Of a DNA stretch of 64,000 nt, positions 36,839 through 46,327 are shown piece by piece. Origin of the DNA: Mesorhizobium sp. J428 (GTDB lineage: Bacteria > Pseudomonadota > Alphaproteobacteria > Rhizobiales > Rhizobiaceae). Below the pieces are notes generated by a model that was not told the DNA's origin, did not search any database, and worked only from the letters and a program-made list of their open reading frames with translations. The translations under genes and the position numbers were made by a program. The stretch is from NCBI RefSeq assembly GCF_024699925.1, contig NZ_JAJOMX010000001.1, forward strand, positions 2,456,001-2,520,000, given 5' to 3'. Position 1 is the stretch's first letter; each line of letters opens with the position of its first letter.

Positions 36839-39328
36839 ATGTCCACATCGACATCTTCATCCGCCGGTCCGGCCCGGCAAAGGTGGGGCTGGCTGCTGAC
36901 GCTGGTCGGCATCCTGTTCGTGCTCGCCGCGCTGCCGCTCGTCTGGGGCGGTGTCCAGCTCATCTCGCTCGGCGGCTCCTGGTACTATCTGCTCGCCGGC
37001 CTCGGCGTCGCGCTGTCCGGCATCCTCATCGCCGTCCGCCGCTTCGCCGGCATCTGGCTCTATGCCCTCGTCTTCCTCGCCACCGTCGCTTGGGCGCTGT
37101 GGGAATCCGGCCTCGACTTCTGGCCGCTGGTTCCGCGCCTCGTCGCGCCCGCGGTGCTCGCCCTTATTGCCGCGCTGATCGCGCCGCTCTTCCCGTCCGC
37201 CGCGCCGCGCCCCAAGGCCCTTCCTTTCGCGGCCGCCGCCGTGCTGGTGCTCGGCCTCGCCGCCACCGGCTTCTATGCCTTCCAGCCGCACGGCGTGACC
37301 CGGACCAACTTCCAGGCCGCCGCCGGTGTCGCGCCGTCGGCCGTCACCACGGCCTCCGGCAACGACTGGGCCGCCTACGGCCGCACGCCGGCCGGCACGC
37401 GCTATGCACCGTTCGGCGAGATCACGCCGGACAACGTCAAGGACCTTGAGGTCGCCTGGACGTTCCGCACCGGCACTCCGCCGGCCAAGGGCGCGCAGGA
37501 CCAGAACACGCCGCTGCTCGTCGGCAACACGCTCTACACCTGCTCCTCGACCAACATCATCAACGCGCTCGACGCGACGACCGGCGAGAAGAAGTGGACC
37601 TATGATCCGCAGGCAAAGTCGCCGCTCTGGCAGCGCTGCCGCGGCGTCTCCTATTATGACGCTTCCGCCGCGCCCGCTCAGGCTGCAACTGGTGCGGCTG
37701 CGTCCGTGCCGATGGCCACGATGCCGCTCGGCTCGACCGACAGCGCCCAGGCGCCCGCCGCGCCCGCGCAGGCAGCCCCGGTCGCCGCCGTCTGCCCGAA
37801 GCGCATCGTCATGACCACGATCGACGCCCGCCTTATCGAAATCGACGCTGAGACCGGAGAGCCCTGCGCCGATTTCGGCGTGAACGGCGTCGTCGACCTC
37901 AAGCAGGGCATGGGCGAGGTCAAGGACGGCTTCTACTTCCAGACCTCCGCCCCCACCGTCATGCGCGACCTCGTCATGGTCGGCGGCTGGGTGTGGGACA
38001 GCGTCGAGGTCGGCGAGCCTTCGGGCGCCGTCCGCGCCTTCAATGCCCGCACCGGCGAGCTGGTCTGGGCCTGGGACCTCGGCAATCCGGCCATCACCAA
38101 GCTGCCGCCTCCCGGCGAGAGCTACACCCGCGGCACGCCGAACGTCTGGTCGACGCCTGCCTATGACGACGCGCTCGGCCTCGTCTACCTGCCCACCGGC
38201 AACGCCACCCCCGACTTCTGGGGCGGCCACCGCACCAAGGCGGCGGAAGAATACTCCGCCTCCGTCGTTGCCCTCGACATCGCCACCGGCAAGGAACGCT
38301 GGAAGTTCCAGACCGCGCACCACGACATCTGGGACTACGACGTCCCCGCCCAGCCATCGCTCTACGACGTGCCTGACGGCAAGGGCGGCACGGTTCCGGC
38401 GCTGATCCAGGTCACCAAGCGCGGCCAGATCTTCATGCTCGACCGCCGCGACGGCACGCCGATCGCCGAAGTGCAGGAAAAGCCGGTGCCGCAGGGCACC
38501 GAGGAAGGCGACTACACTGCGCCGACCCAGCCTTACTCGGTCGGCATGCCGGCGATCGGCACCGAGCCGTTCACCGAGGCCCGCATGTGGGGCGCCACGC
38601 CCTACGACCAGCTCTACTGCCGCATCGAATTCAAGAAGATGCGCTACGACGGCGAGTTCACCCCGCCGCGGCTCGACCGCAGCCTGATCTATCCGGGCTA
38701 CTACGGCGGCATGAACTGGGGTTCGGCCTCGGTCGACGAAGGCCGCGGCCTGCTCATCGTCAACGACATCCGCATGCCGCAGTTCGTGCAGCTTATCCCG
38801 CGCGAGAACGTCGACACCTATGGCCCGTCGGCAGCGCATGACGGCCTGTCGAAGCAGCTCGGCACGCCCTATGGCGTCATCAAGGCCGGCTTCTTCTCGC
38901 CGCTCAACGTGCCTTGCCACCAGCCGCCCTACGGCACGATCAGCGCCATCGACCTCGGCTCGCGCCAGCTCGTCTGGCAGATCCCGGCCGGCACGCTGCA
39001 GGACACCGGCCCGACCAACCCGCTCACCGGCGGCCTGATCAAGACCGGCCTGCAGATCCCGATCGGCATGCCCTCGCTCGGCGGCCCGATCACGACGGCC
39101 GGCGGCGTCACCTTCTACGCCGGCACGCAGGATTACTACCTGCGCGCCATCGACACGACCACCGGCGAGGAGCTCTGGAAGGGCCGCCTGCCGGTCGGCG
39201 CCCAGGCCACGCCGATGTCCTATGTCGGCGCGGACGGCCGCCAGTACGTAGTCATCTCCGCCGGCGGCGCCCGCCTGTCGCCCGACGTCGGCGACTACGT
39301 CATCGCCTACGCGCTGCCGAAGAAGTAA
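36839..39328 (+). CDS. gcd: Membrane-bound PQQ-dependent glucose dehydrogenase
   Basis: 829 residues from ATG 36839. Five N-terminal membrane helices, then an eight-bladed quinoprotein propeller: NDWAAYGRTPAGTRYAPFGE at its start, TGEKKWTYDP, FQTSAPTVMRDLVMVGG, RGTPNVWSTPAYDDALGLVY and HHDIWDYDVPAQP. It oxidises glucose (or other aldoses) to the lactone in the periplasm and reduces quinone. A low-complexity Ala/Pro-rich insertion of about 45 residues interrupts the propeller before CPKRIVMTTIDARL. No pqq genes are in the window; PQQ must come from elsewhere in the genome or outside. A terminator follows. Confidence 0.93.
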   Translation: MSTSTSSSAGPARQRWGWLLTLVGILFVLAALPLVWGGVQLISLGGSWYYLLAGLGVALSGILIAVRRFAGIWLYALVFLATVAWALWESGLDFWPLVPRLVAPAVLALIAALIAPLFPSAAPRPKALPFAAAAVLVLGLAATGFYAFQPHGVTRTNFQAAAGVAPSAVTTASGNDWAAYGRTPAGTRYAPFGEITPDNVKDLEVAWTFRTGTPPAKGAQDQNTPLLVGNTLYTCSSTNIINALDATTGEKKWTYDPQAKSPLWQRCRGVSYYDASAAPAQAATGAAASVPMATMPLGSTDSAQAPAAPAQAAPVAAVCPKRIVMTTIDARLIEIDAETGEPCADFGVNGVVDLKQGMGEVKDGFYFQTSAPTVMRDLVMVGGWVWDSVEVGEPSGAVRAFNARTGELVWAWDLGNPAITKLPPPGESYTRGTPNVWSTPAYDDALGLVYLPTGNATPDFWGGHRTKAAEEYSASVVALDIATGKERWKFQTAHHDIWDYDVPAQPSLYDVPDGKGGTVPALIQVTKRGQIFMLDRRDGTPIAEVQEKPVPQGTEEGDYTAPTQPYSVGMPAIGTEPFTEARMWGATPYDQLYCRIEFKKMRYDGEFTPPRLDRSLIYPGYYGGMNWGSASVDEGRGLLIVNDIRMPQFVQLIPRENVDTYGPSAAHDGLSKQLGTPYGVIKAGFFSPLNVPCHQPPYGTISAIDLGSRQLVWQIPAGTLQDTGPTNPLTGGLIKTGLQIPIGMPSLGGPITTAGGVTFYAGTQDYYLRAIDTTTGEELWKGRLPVGAQATPMSYVGADGRQYVVISAGGARLSPDVGDYVIAYALPKK

Positions 39329-39359
39329 AAACCTTTGGCCTGAGGCCAACCATCGAGCG

Positions 39360-39390
39360 GGGGCGTCCTTCCGGGCGCCCCGTTTGTTTT
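39360..39390 (+). terminator. Rho-independent terminator after gcd
   Basis: Nine-base arms GGGGCGTCC and GGGCGCCCC (one G-T pair) around TTCC, then GTTTGTTTT. It starts 31 bases after the gcd stop. A smaller hairpin (TTGGCC/GGCCAA) precedes it. Confidence 0.8.
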
Positions 39391-39434
39391 GGCGCAGCAT
39401 CCGGAACGCCCCGTCCACCGACTACGGCGGTCCC

Positions 39435-39519
39435 CCTCCCCCGCTTCGCAGGGGAGGAGCTGCGTCGCCGCTGCGGATCTTCCCCCGTTTACGGGGGAAG
39501 GGGACCACGCGAAGCGTGG
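39435..39519. repeat. Cluster of three GC-rich hairpins in the gcd-phyH gap
   Basis: The 349-base gap 39329-39677 has no gene. After the gcd terminator it holds three perfect hairpins: CCTCCCC/GGGGAGG (39435-39457), CTTCCCCCGT/ACGGGGGAAG (39479-39500) and CCACGC/GCGTGG (39505-39519). They belong to the same GC-rich repeat type seen at 29.6, 34.3 and 40.6 kb. Nothing else is visible apart from a plain leader before the next gene. Confidence 0.6.
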
Positions 39520-39677
39520 TGTAGGGGGCGCTGCTCGAACCCCTATTTTCCCGATTCCCGGGAAAGTCGTTGCCCGATTCCGCGCCTACCCGCCGCGCAA
39601 GCCGCGGCTATCCTCCCCTTCGACACAGAACGGCTCCGGCGCAGATGCCGCAGCCGGAGAAGCGGTGAGGAAGCAGC

Positions 39678-40580
39678 ATGAATACCCAGCATGTCGTCGA
39701 ACTCCGCGAGAACGGCTACGCCGTCATCCGCGGCTTTCTCAACAGGGACGAGGTCGCCGAGCTGCGGCGCGAGAGCGAGAAGGTCTATGCCGAAGGCCTC
39801 AAGCACCACGCGACCTACCGCGACAAGAATCTCTATTTCGAGGTCATCAACGATCCGGGCAACAATCACCGCGCGGTGCCGCAGGCGCACTGGTTCTCGT
39901 GGATCAATCCGGTGTTCGAGCAGTATCGCCGCAGCCAGAAGATCTTCGAGGCGCTCGCGCCCCTCCTCGGCCCCGACATCAAGCAGATCGCCAACCAGCT
40001 CCATTGGAAGGCGCCCGGCGGCAAATACACCTACTACCGCATGCACCAGGACGTGCGCTTCCGCAGCCGTCCGGAGCTCTTCGCCAATCTCGACCGCTAC
40101 TCGCTCAACCTCGGCCTCGCCCTCAACCGGCAGGACGCCTCCAACGGCGCGCTCAAGGTCGTGCCCGGCCACCACAAGCGCGGCTATCTCGGCCTCGCCG
40201 AGGATGGCGGCGGCATCATGGTTGGCTCGACTGAGCAGGGTTCGGAGCTGAAGGCCGTGGGCATCGACCCGTCGGAGGTGGTCCAGCTGGAGATGGAGCC
40301 GGGCGACCTGGCGATCTGGACGCTCTACACCATCCACGGCTCCGGCCCCAACGTCTCGACCGAGCCCCGCATCCTTTTGATCGACAACTACGTCCGTGCC
40401 GAGGATTCGCCCGAGCGCGGCGAATGGGCCTTCCGCGACGGCCGTTCCATCCCGCTCGGCGCCGAGCCGGAGATCTGCAAATACGAGAAGCTGCGGGAAA
40501 ACCCCGGTCCCTTCTACGTCGAGGAGAAATGGACCGACGAGGCCAAGCAGGCCGGAGAGAAACTCAAGGCGGCGGGATAG
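39678..40580 (+). CDS. Phytanoyl-CoA dioxygenase (PhyH)-family Fe(II)/2-oxoglutarate oxygenase
   Basis: 300 residues. N-terminal LRENGYAVIRGFLNRDEVAEL is the family start. Iron ligands are His and Asp in YYRMHQDVRF and the distal His in LYTIHGSGPN. The 2-oxoglutarate Arg is likely in STEPRILLIDNYVR. PhyH-type bacterial enzymes hydroxylate small secondary metabolites, ectoine or lipids, and this one has no neighbour that fixes the substrate. A palindrome-type repeat follows its stop. Confidence 0.88.
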   Translation: MNTQHVVELRENGYAVIRGFLNRDEVAELRRESEKVYAEGLKHHATYRDKNLYFEVINDPGNNHRAVPQAHWFSWINPVFEQYRRSQKIFEALAPLLGPDIKQIANQLHWKAPGGKYTYYRMHQDVRFRSRPELFANLDRYSLNLGLALNRQDASNGALKVVPGHHKRGYLGLAEDGGGIMVGSTEQGSELKAVGIDPSEVVQLEMEPGDLAIWTLYTIHGSGPNVSTEPRILLIDNYVRAEDSPERGEWAFRDGRSIPLGAEPEICKYEKLRENPGPFYVEEKWTDEAKQAGEKLKAAG

Positions 40581-40612
40581 CCGCCGAGGAGAGCCGCAGA
40601 GCCGGCGCTACC

Positions 40613-40634
40613 CCTTCTCCCTGCGGGGAGAAGG
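40613..40634. repeat. Palindromic repeat downstream of PhyH gene
   Basis: Perfect nine-base arms CCTTCTCCC and GGGAGAAGG around TGCG, followed by GTGGCCGCGAAGCCGCC, a common rhizobial intergenic repeat layout. It lies between convergent genes and has no T tract. It might still slow transcription from both sides. Confidence 0.6.
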
Positions 40635-40686
40635 TGGCCGCGAAGCCGCCGGATGAGAGGCTGCGCCGGGAAGGTAGAAGGTTCAA

Positions 40687-41582
40687 TCAATCGAGATCGG
40701 GGGAGAGCTCTCGCATGAGGAATTCGACGAAGACCCGCACCTTCATGGCCACATAGGTCCGGTGCGGATAGAGCGCATAGATCGGGCTCGACGCCGGCTT
40801 GAACTCCTCCAGGAGGGTTTCGAGCCGGCCGTCCTCTATTGCGGGCCGGACCAGCAGGCTCGGCAGGTTGCCGATGCCGAAGCCGGCCATCGTCATCTGG
40901 TAGGCGGCCTCCACGCTGTTGGTCGACACGCGTCCCTTCACCGGCGTCGACATGCGCCCCTCCGGCCCCATGAACGGCCATGCGCCCAGCCGCTTGGCGA
41001 AGTTCGACAGCACGCAGGAATGGCTGGCCAGCTCGTCGGGATGCCGCGGCCTGCCGTGCCGGTCGAGATAGGCCGGCGTCGCGCAGACGAAATTGCGCAC
41101 CGTGCCGAGCTGCCGCGACACGATCTCGGAATCGTTCTGCGCCTCGAAGCGGATCGCCACGTCATAACCTTCCTCGACGATGCCCACGACATGGCGCGAG
41201 GTCAGGTTGAACTCGACCGAAACAAGCGGGTTCTCCTCCAGGAAGCGGGGGATCAGCCGCGTGATGCGCGTATAGGCGAGCACGTTGGAGCAGGAGATGC
41301 GCAAGAGCCCGCGCGTGCCGCGGTCGAGCCGCCGCGTCTGGTCCTGCAATTCCTCCACCTCGCCCAGCAGCGCCTTCACCCGCTCGGCATAGTCGCGCCC
41401 GGCCTCGGTCGGGCTCATTCGCCGCGTCGTGCGGTTCAAGAGCCGCACACCCAGGTCGTCTTCCAGCTCCTTCAATTGCCGGCTCACCGCCGTCGTCGAC
41501 ATGCCGAGGTCGCGCGCCGCCGCCGACAGGCTGCCGAGGGTGCAGACCCGGTCGACACCTTCATCGCGATCAACAGGTTCAC
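40687..41582 (-). CDS. LysR-family transcriptional regulator, one frameshift near the N terminus
   Basis: About 298 residues. I place the start at GTG 41582 (NLLIAMKV), which has a strong GGAGG ribosome site six bases away. The frame then breaks at about 41555: adding one T to the coding strand gives [21 protein letters not shown], the normal LysR helix-turn-helix start. [20 protein letters not shown] is the recognition region, and the C half is the usual effector domain ([18 protein letters not shown]). A longer open frame starting at 41658 has no LysR sense in its first 37 residues. Divergent from the binding-protein gene, which it may control. Confidence 0.85.
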
Positions 41583-41674
41583 CGGGACCTCCAGGGGAAT
41601 TCCGCCAGCCGGCGCGGCCGCGCGCGCCACTGTCGGACGGGTTCAATCGGAAAATCAACAGAGGGAGATACTGA

Positions 41675-43306
41675 ATGACACGTAAGCTTCACCCCGCCAT
41701 CGCGATCTATGCCCGCGACGCCCGCGAAGGGCGCATGAACCGGCGCGAATTCCTCGCCACCGCCAGCGCGCTCGGCGCCTCGACCGCCGCGGCCTACGGC
41801 CTCCTCGGCCTGTCCGCGCCAGCGCCAGCCTCCGCGGAAGAGCCTCGCAAGGGCGGCATCGTCCGCGTCTCCATGCAGGTGATGGCGCTGGAAGACCCAC
41901 GCCTGTTCAAGACCTCGCAGATGGGCAACCTCGCCATGCAGTTCATCGAGCCGCTGGTGCGCTGGAAGCCCGACTTTACCTTCAGGCCGATGCTGCTCGA
42001 AAGCTGGGAGGTCAACGAGAATGCCACGGAATATGTCCTGCACGCCCGGAAGGGCGTGAAGTGGTCGAACGGCGACGACTTCACCGCCGAGGATGTCGTC
42101 TTCAACATCTCGCGCTGGTGCGAGAAGGAGGTCGCCGGCAATTCCATGGCCGGCCGCATGGGCTCGCTCATCGATCCCGACACCAAGAAGGCCCGCGCCG
42201 GCGCGATCGAAATGCGCGATGCGCACACCGTCGTGCTCAAGCTTTCCAAGCCGGATATCTCGATCATCGCGGCGATGACCGACTATCCCGCGCTCATCGT
42301 CCACCGCGGCTTCAATCCGGCGACTGCCACCCTGTCGCAGGCACCCATCGGCACCGGCCCGTTCGAGCTGACAGCGCATGAAATCGGCGTGCGCGCTTCC
42401 GCCCGCAAGCGTCCGGACGGCTCGTGGTGGGGCGGCAACGTCCATCTCGACGGCATCGACTGGATCGACTACGGCACCGAGACCGCGCCGACGCTGGCCG
42501 CGATGGAATCCGGCGAGATCGACCTCACCGCCCAGACCCAGTCCTACGATGTCGGCGCGCTCGACGGCATGGGCATGAAGAAGTCGGAAATCGTCACCGC
42601 CGCCACCATCGTGCTGCGCACCAACGTCAACGCCAAGCCCTATGACGACAAGCGCGTGCGCAACGCCATCCAGCTGGCCATCGACAACGAGGCGGTCATG
42701 AAGCTCGGCATCGACGGTCAGGGCGAGGTGGCGCAGAACCACCATGTCGGGCCGATGCATCCCGAATATGCCGAACTGCCGCCGATCAAGCGCGACGTGG
42801 AAAGGGCCAAGGCGCTGCTCACGGAAGCGGGGCAGCTCGACCATGAGTTCGAGATCATCTCGGTCGAGGCCGACTACCGCAAGGAAAGTTCCGACGCCGC
42901 CGCCCAGCAGATGCGCGACGCCGGCTTCAAGGTGAAGCGCACCGTCATTCCGGAAAGCTCGTTCTGGAACGACTGGACGAAATATCCGCTGGCGACCACC
43001 AACTGGAACGCGCGCCCCCTCGGCATCCAGACCTATGCGCTCGCCTACAAGACCGGCACCGCCTGGAACGAGACCGGCTTCTCCGATCCCGAGTTCGACG
43101 CGCTGATCGAGAAGGCCAATGCGATCGCCGACGCCGACACGCGCCGGCCGCTGATGCAGGAACTTGAGACCCGCCTGCAGGACTCCGGCATCATCGTCCA
43201 GCCCTACTGGCGCAAGCTGTTCTGCCACATGAGCCCGAAGCTCAACGGCTACCAGATGCACCAGGCCTACGAGCAGGACTTCACCGAAGCCTGGCTCGCC
43301 GCCTGA
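41675..43306 (+). CDS. ABC transporter substrate-binding protein, family 5 (peptide/opine type)
   Basis: 543 residues with a Tat-like signal ([14 protein letters not shown]) and AlaXAla-type cut site near APASAEEP. Family 5 features: [64 protein letters not shown] and [15 protein letters not shown]. It would capture peptides or a related amphipathic solute in the periplasm. No permease or ATPase genes follow; the next gene is on the other strand. Its permease partner must be elsewhere, or it is an orphan. The LysR gene opposite may regulate it. Confidence 0.88.
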   Translation: MTRKLHPAIAIYARDAREGRMNRREFLATASALGASTAAAYGLLGLSAPAPASAEEPRKGGIVRVSMQVMALEDPRLFKTSQMGNLAMQFIEPLVRWKPDFTFRPMLLESWEVNENATEYVLHARKGVKWSNGDDFTAEDVVFNISRWCEKEVAGNSMAGRMGSLIDPDTKKARAGAIEMRDAHTVVLKLSKPDISIIAAMTDYPALIVHRGFNPATATLSQAPIGTGPFELTAHEIGVRASARKRPDGSWWGGNVHLDGIDWIDYGTETAPTLAAMESGEIDLTAQTQSYDVGALDGMGMKKSEIVTAATIVLRTNVNAKPYDDKRVRNAIQLAIDNEAVMKLGIDGQGEVAQNHHVGPMHPEYAELPPIKRDVERAKALLTEAGQLDHEFEIISVEADYRKESSDAAAQQMRDAGFKVKRTVIPESSFWNDWTKYPLATTNWNARPLGIQTYALAYKTGTAWNETGFSDPEFDALIEKANAIADADTRRPLMQELETRLQDSGIIVQPYWRKLFCHMSPKLNGYQMHQAYEQDFTEAWLAA

Positions 43307-43325
43307 GCAACCCGCAGTCGATCCG

Positions 43326-43353
43326 GGCGGTCGCGCTCTCACGCGCGGCCGCC
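43326..43353. terminator. Hairpin after the binding-protein gene
   Basis: GGCGGTCGCGC pairs with GCGCGGCCGCC around TCTCAC with one G-T pair. It starts 20 bases after the stop and runs into the 3' end of the convergent small gene. No strong T tract follows. Confidence 0.4.
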
Positions 43354-43497
43354 ATTGCCTTTGCTGGAGACGAAGGGCGAGAAGGGGCAGCTCAGCTTCT
43401 TCGGGCAGGTCGAACAATCCCGCCCGCAGGCCGACGCCACCTGCGCCGCGCCGCCCACCGGCATCTGCTTCCCGCTTTCCGCAACGATCAGGCTCAT
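43339..43497 (-). CDS. Small cysteine-rich protein
   Basis: 52 residues from ATG 43497, with a strong GGAGGG site upstream. Four Cys are clustered as CGRDCSTCPKKLSC (spacing C-x3-C-x2-C-x5-C), preceded by MSLIVAESGKQMPVGGAAQ and followed by PFSPFVSSKG. No signal peptide. The Cys cluster could bind Zn or an iron-sulphur centre. It is on the same strand as the bufferin operon but 215 bases after it, so a link to metal handling is only suggested. No family recognised. Confidence 0.65.
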   Translation of the reverse strand: MSLIVAESGKQMPVGGAAQVASACGRDCSTCPKKLSCPFSPFVSSKGNGGRA

Positions 43498-43712
43498 CCC
43501 GTTCTCCCTCCGAGCGATGCAGCCACGATAATCCGCCATTCCTCGCACGCTAGCCGCCGGCTACGGGAACGACCTTTGCGCGGATCGGGAAAATACCTGG
43601 ACTTCCATTGAGAAGCCGCCCGGTCGAGATCGGCACGATCAGGCTTCCCAGAGAGCGCGGACAGGCGATGTGCAGATGGACGATATCGCCTTCCGCGCCG
43701 TCTATGGCGCGC

Positions 43713-44216
43713 TCACATCTTCTCGCGACCAAGGCCGATGAGGCGATCGAGCGACAGCGCGCCGCCACCGAACACGACGAGCGACAGCGCCATCGCCGCC
43801 CAAGGCAGATGGAAGTTCGCCCAGCCTTCCGGCACGGTGATCTGGATCACCGCCGTCATGGCAAGCAAGGCAAGCGCCGCAAAGCGTGTGCCCAAGCCGA
43901 GCACCAGGAGCACCGGCAGCACGATCTCGGCGATTCCCGCGCCATAGGCTGCGGCCATCGGGAACGGATAGGGATACTGCGCACCAAAGAGATGCAGCTT
44001 GAACTCCTGCCCAAACAGGTATTGCGCGCCGCCAGACAGTTGCAGGAACCCGTCCCACTTGGTCAGCCCCGATTTGTAGAAGGGAACCGCCAGCGCTAGA
44101 CGCAGCGCCAAGAGGGGCAACGCCGCCGGCACCGACGCGATCCAGCCTTCCACGCGCCGCAGGGGCGCCAGCAGTTTCCATCCGCCGTCGGATGGCGCTT
44201 CAACCATGTCCGTCAT
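43713..44216 (-). CDS. DoxX-family membrane protein of the bufferin (gig) operon
   Basis: 167 residues from ATG 44216, overlapping the upstream DUF2063 gene by 17 bases. Four helices: ALPLLALRLALAVPFYKSGL (DoxX start with KSGLTKW), AGIAEIVLPVLLVLGLG, AALALLAMTAVIQITV and WAAMALSLVVFGGGAL. DoxX proteins are integral membrane partners of redox and thiol-stress systems. In Caulobacter the same four-gene order (precursor, MNIO enzyme, DUF2063, DoxX) forms the gold-induced gig operon. Here it is the last gene of the operon. Confidence 0.85.
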   Translation of the reverse strand: MTDMVEAPSDGGWKLLAPLRRVEGWIASVPAALPLLALRLALAVPFYKSGLTKWDGFLQLSGGAQYLFGQEFKLHLFGAQYPYPFPMAAAYGAGIAEIVLPVLLVLGLGTRFAALALLAMTAVIQITVPEGWANFHLPWAAMALSLVVFGGGALSLDRLIGLGREKM

Positions 44217-44991
44217 CCTCGTCTCCCTTGTCGTTCGAAACCGTGCCTGCAAATGCGCCGAGGCCCGCCAATCCGAGCAGTGCGGCGCCGAAATCGAAAC
44301 CATCGTCGGCGGCGAGCGCCTGCGAGGCCGCTGCACCCAACGCCACGCCGTCAAGCAGGGCGGCGGCAAAGATCGCGTCGCGGTCCGGCAGGATATGGAC
44401 GCCGACCTCAAAGCTCGGCCGGACGATCAGCACCGTCTCGCCGCCCGCCGCCGAGACCGGCGCCACGACGTCCGCCTGGTGCGCCTGCCATATTGTGCCC
44501 ACGGCAAAACGCGAGCGCACCAGTGTCGCGGCCGGATGCGGCGCAAGCCGCACGTCGCCCAGCGTCTTCCCCGGCAATGCCGCCAATCGCGCGATGCCGA
44601 GCGGCGCGGCGTCTTCGGCGTGGTAGGCGCGCGTCACGGCAGCTTCCAACCGCGCGACATCGGCCAGGTAGGGCACCGACGCCACCGGCGCGAAGCCTTC
44701 GATGAAATTGGGCAAGTCGTCGCCATAGGCGAAGAGCAGCGGCAAAGCGGGCCTCGTACCGGCAATGTAGGCGCGCGCCATCAGCGCGAAGAACTCCTCG
44801 CCAACCAGCCGCTCGACGACGCGGAAGCGTGTCGCCAGCGCCTTGCGCAGGCCGACGGCGACATTGTTCCTGTAGACGGCGAAGCGCTTTTCGTCCGGCA
44901 CGCCCCGCGCGGTGGTCAGGCCCGCCGGTGGCGGCAGGGCCGGGTCCAGAATCGCCGCCGCGAAGGCTGCCTCGGTAGCCGCATGGCTCAT
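44200..44991 (-). CDS. DUF2063/BufC-type partner of the MNIO bufferin synthase
   Basis: 263 residues from ATG 44991, overlapping the BufB stop (ATGA). The N-terminal DUF2063 domain shows FAVYRNNVAVGLRKALATRF, VVERLVGEEFFALMARAYI and PYLADVARLEAAVTRAYHAED, the family core. BufC-type proteins bind the precursor peptide and present it to the MNIO enzyme. The C-terminal part (VRPSFEVGVHILPDRDAIF) is the usual second domain. Gene order and coupling support its place as third gene of the bufferin operon. Confidence 0.88.
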   Translation of the reverse strand: MSHAATEAAFAAAILDPALPPPAGLTTARGVPDEKRFAVYRNNVAVGLRKALATRFRVVERLVGEEFFALMARAYIAGTRPALPLLFAYGDDLPNFIEGFAPVASVPYLADVARLEAAVTRAYHAEDAAPLGIARLAALPGKTLGDVRLAPHPAATLVRSRFAVGTIWQAHQADVVAPVSAAGGETVLIVRPSFEVGVHILPDRDAIFAAALLDGVALGAAASQALAADDGFDFGAALLGLAGLGAFAGTVSNDKGDEDDGHG

Positions 44992-45884
44992 GCCGACGCC
45001 CTCCTCGGCAGTGTCGCAAAACCTCGCAGCTTCGCCGCCTCTGCCAGCACGGTGTCGGCGCGCCGCGCCTCGTCGTAGAGCACGTCGAAGCCCGGCACGT
45101 CGTTGTCCCATTCGATCAACGTTGCCACCGGACCGCAGCAACGGATCGCGTGGCGGTAAAGCGCAAAGACATCCTCCCTCACGCGCGAGCCGTGTGCGTC
45201 GATCAGAAGCCGCTCGCCAGCACCGTCGACCGTCTCGTCATAGCCGGCGAGGTGGATCTCGCCGACGCGCTCGACCGGGAAGCGGTCGACATAGGCGAGG
45301 GGGTCGAGCCCGTGGTTGACCGCCGAGACCATCACATTGTTGACGTCGAGCACCAGGCCGCAGCCGGTGCGTTCGGCGACGGCGTCGAGGAAGTCGATCT
45401 CGTCGATGCGGCTCTCCTCGAACAGGACATAGGTCGACGGGTTCTCCAGCAGCAATTGCCGGCCGGTCGCCTGCTGCACTTCGTCGACATGGTCGGCGAC
45501 GCGTGCCAGCGTCTCCGGCGTATAGGGCAGCGGCAGGAGGTCGTTGAGGAAGCCGGTATCGTGAGTCGACCAGGCGAGATGCTCCGAAAAGGACTGCGGC
45601 CTGTAGCGGTCGATCAGCCGGCGCAGCCGCGCCAGGTGCGCCTTGTCCAGCGGCCGCGCCGCGCCGATTGACAGGCCGACGCCGTGGAGCGAGAGCGCGT
45701 AGCGCGCGGAGAGTTCCGCCAGCATGCGATGCGGCATGCCGCCCTCGCCCATATAGTTCTCGGCATGGACTTCGAGGAAGCCGATGTCTGGCGCGGTTTC
45801 CATGATGTCCGCATAGTGCTCGGACTTGAAGCCGACGCCGGCGCGGGGCGGCAGCTTGGACGCGTGCAGGGGCTCATACGGCAT
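44988..45884 (-). CDS. DUF692 MNIO enzyme, bufferin synthase (BufB-like)
   Basis: 298 residues, a TIM-barrel multinuclear non-heme iron oxidative enzyme. Metal-site residues of the family are visible: His67 (LHGVGLS), His102 in FSEHLAW, Glu147 (LLENPSTY), Asp180 (VLDVNN), His191, His211 (EIHLAGYD), His231 (DAHGSRV) and Glu258 (IEWDND). MNIOs modify Cys residues of ribosomal peptides; for bufferins they form thiooxazole rings that bind copper. The precursor gene lies directly upstream with a hairpin between. Overlaps BufC. Confidence 0.92.
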   Translation of the reverse strand: MPYEPLHASKLPPRAGVGFKSEHYADIMETAPDIGFLEVHAENYMGEGGMPHRMLAELSARYALSLHGVGLSIGAARPLDKAHLARLRRLIDRYRPQSFSEHLAWSTHDTGFLNDLLPLPYTPETLARVADHVDEVQQATGRQLLLENPSTYVLFEESRIDEIDFLDAVAERTGCGLVLDVNNVMVSAVNHGLDPLAYVDRFPVERVGEIHLAGYDETVDGAGERLLIDAHGSRVREDVFALYRHAIRCCGPVATLIEWDNDVPGFDVLYDEARRADTVLAEAAKLRGFATLPRRASA

Positions 45885-45940
45885 TACGGATCTCGCTTCT
45901 CTTCGACGGTTCGAATCAGGCAGTCGCCCATGAGGGCTTG

Positions 45941-45978
45941 GGCGGGACCTGCGCAGTCTTGCCTGCCGGTCCCGCCCG
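45941..45978 (-). promoter_or_regulatory. Intercistronic hairpin after bufferin precursor gene
   Basis: Perfect 10-base arms GGGCGGGACC and GGTCCCGCCC enclose an 18-base loop that itself has a GCAG/CTGC pairing. The stem ends six bases after the precursor stop, within the 99-base gap to the synthase gene. There is no T tract, so it may be an attenuator or a 3' stabiliser that keeps precursor message above that of the enzymes. Confidence 0.6.
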
Positions 45979-45983
45979 AGGCG

Positions 45984-46271
45984 TCAGCCCGCCTTCGGCT
46001 CCAGCGAGCCCATATGGCCATCGACGTTCATCGACACGCAGGTGCCGGCGGGCACAGCCTTCCAGGCGTTGCCCTGGTAGTCCATGGTCGACGTGCCGGC
46101 GCAGGTGGTGCCTGCGCCCGCAGCGCAGTCGTTCTGGCCCTTCAGCGCGATGCCGTAGCACTTCTCCATGCCCACCATCTTCTCGGCGGGCAGGGGCGCC
46201 GCATGGGCGGCGGTGGCGAAGGCGCTGGCGAGCGAGCCGGCAAGGGCGAGAGCGATTGTCTGGCGGTTCAT
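45984..46271 (-). CDS. Bufferin precursor peptide, DUF2282 (BufA1/GigA-like)
   Basis: 95 residues. A cleavable signal peptide ([20 protein letters not shown], cut after AAHA) is followed by the DUF2282 core. Four Cys at 38, 49, 57 and 78 lie in [25 protein letters not shown] and VPAGTCVS, matching the BufA1 pattern of four conserved Cys. Bufferins are exported copper-buffering RiPPs whose Cys are modified by the MNIO enzyme. An ECF-type promoter element lies upstream, shared in form with the divergent sigma gene. Confidence 0.93.
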   Translation of the reverse strand: MNRQTIALALAGSLASAFATAAHAAPLPAEKMVGMEKCYGIALKGQNDCAAGAGTTCAGTSTMDYQGNAWKAVPAGTCVSMNVDGHMGSLEPKAG

Positions 46272-46327
46272 AGTCTACTCCTCTGGAAGTCTTGGATGGA
46301 ACGCGACATGCGCTCCATGACGGTGAC

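Noticed and set aside
36857..39418. 853-residue minus-strand frame over gcd
   Set aside because: Antisense shadow of a clear quinoprotein dehydrogenase; no family features.
43550..43768. 72-residue minus-strand frame ending in the gap after DoxX
   Set aside because: Its last part reads somewhat like protein, but the start overlaps DoxX in another frame, there is no ribosome site, and no family is recognised.
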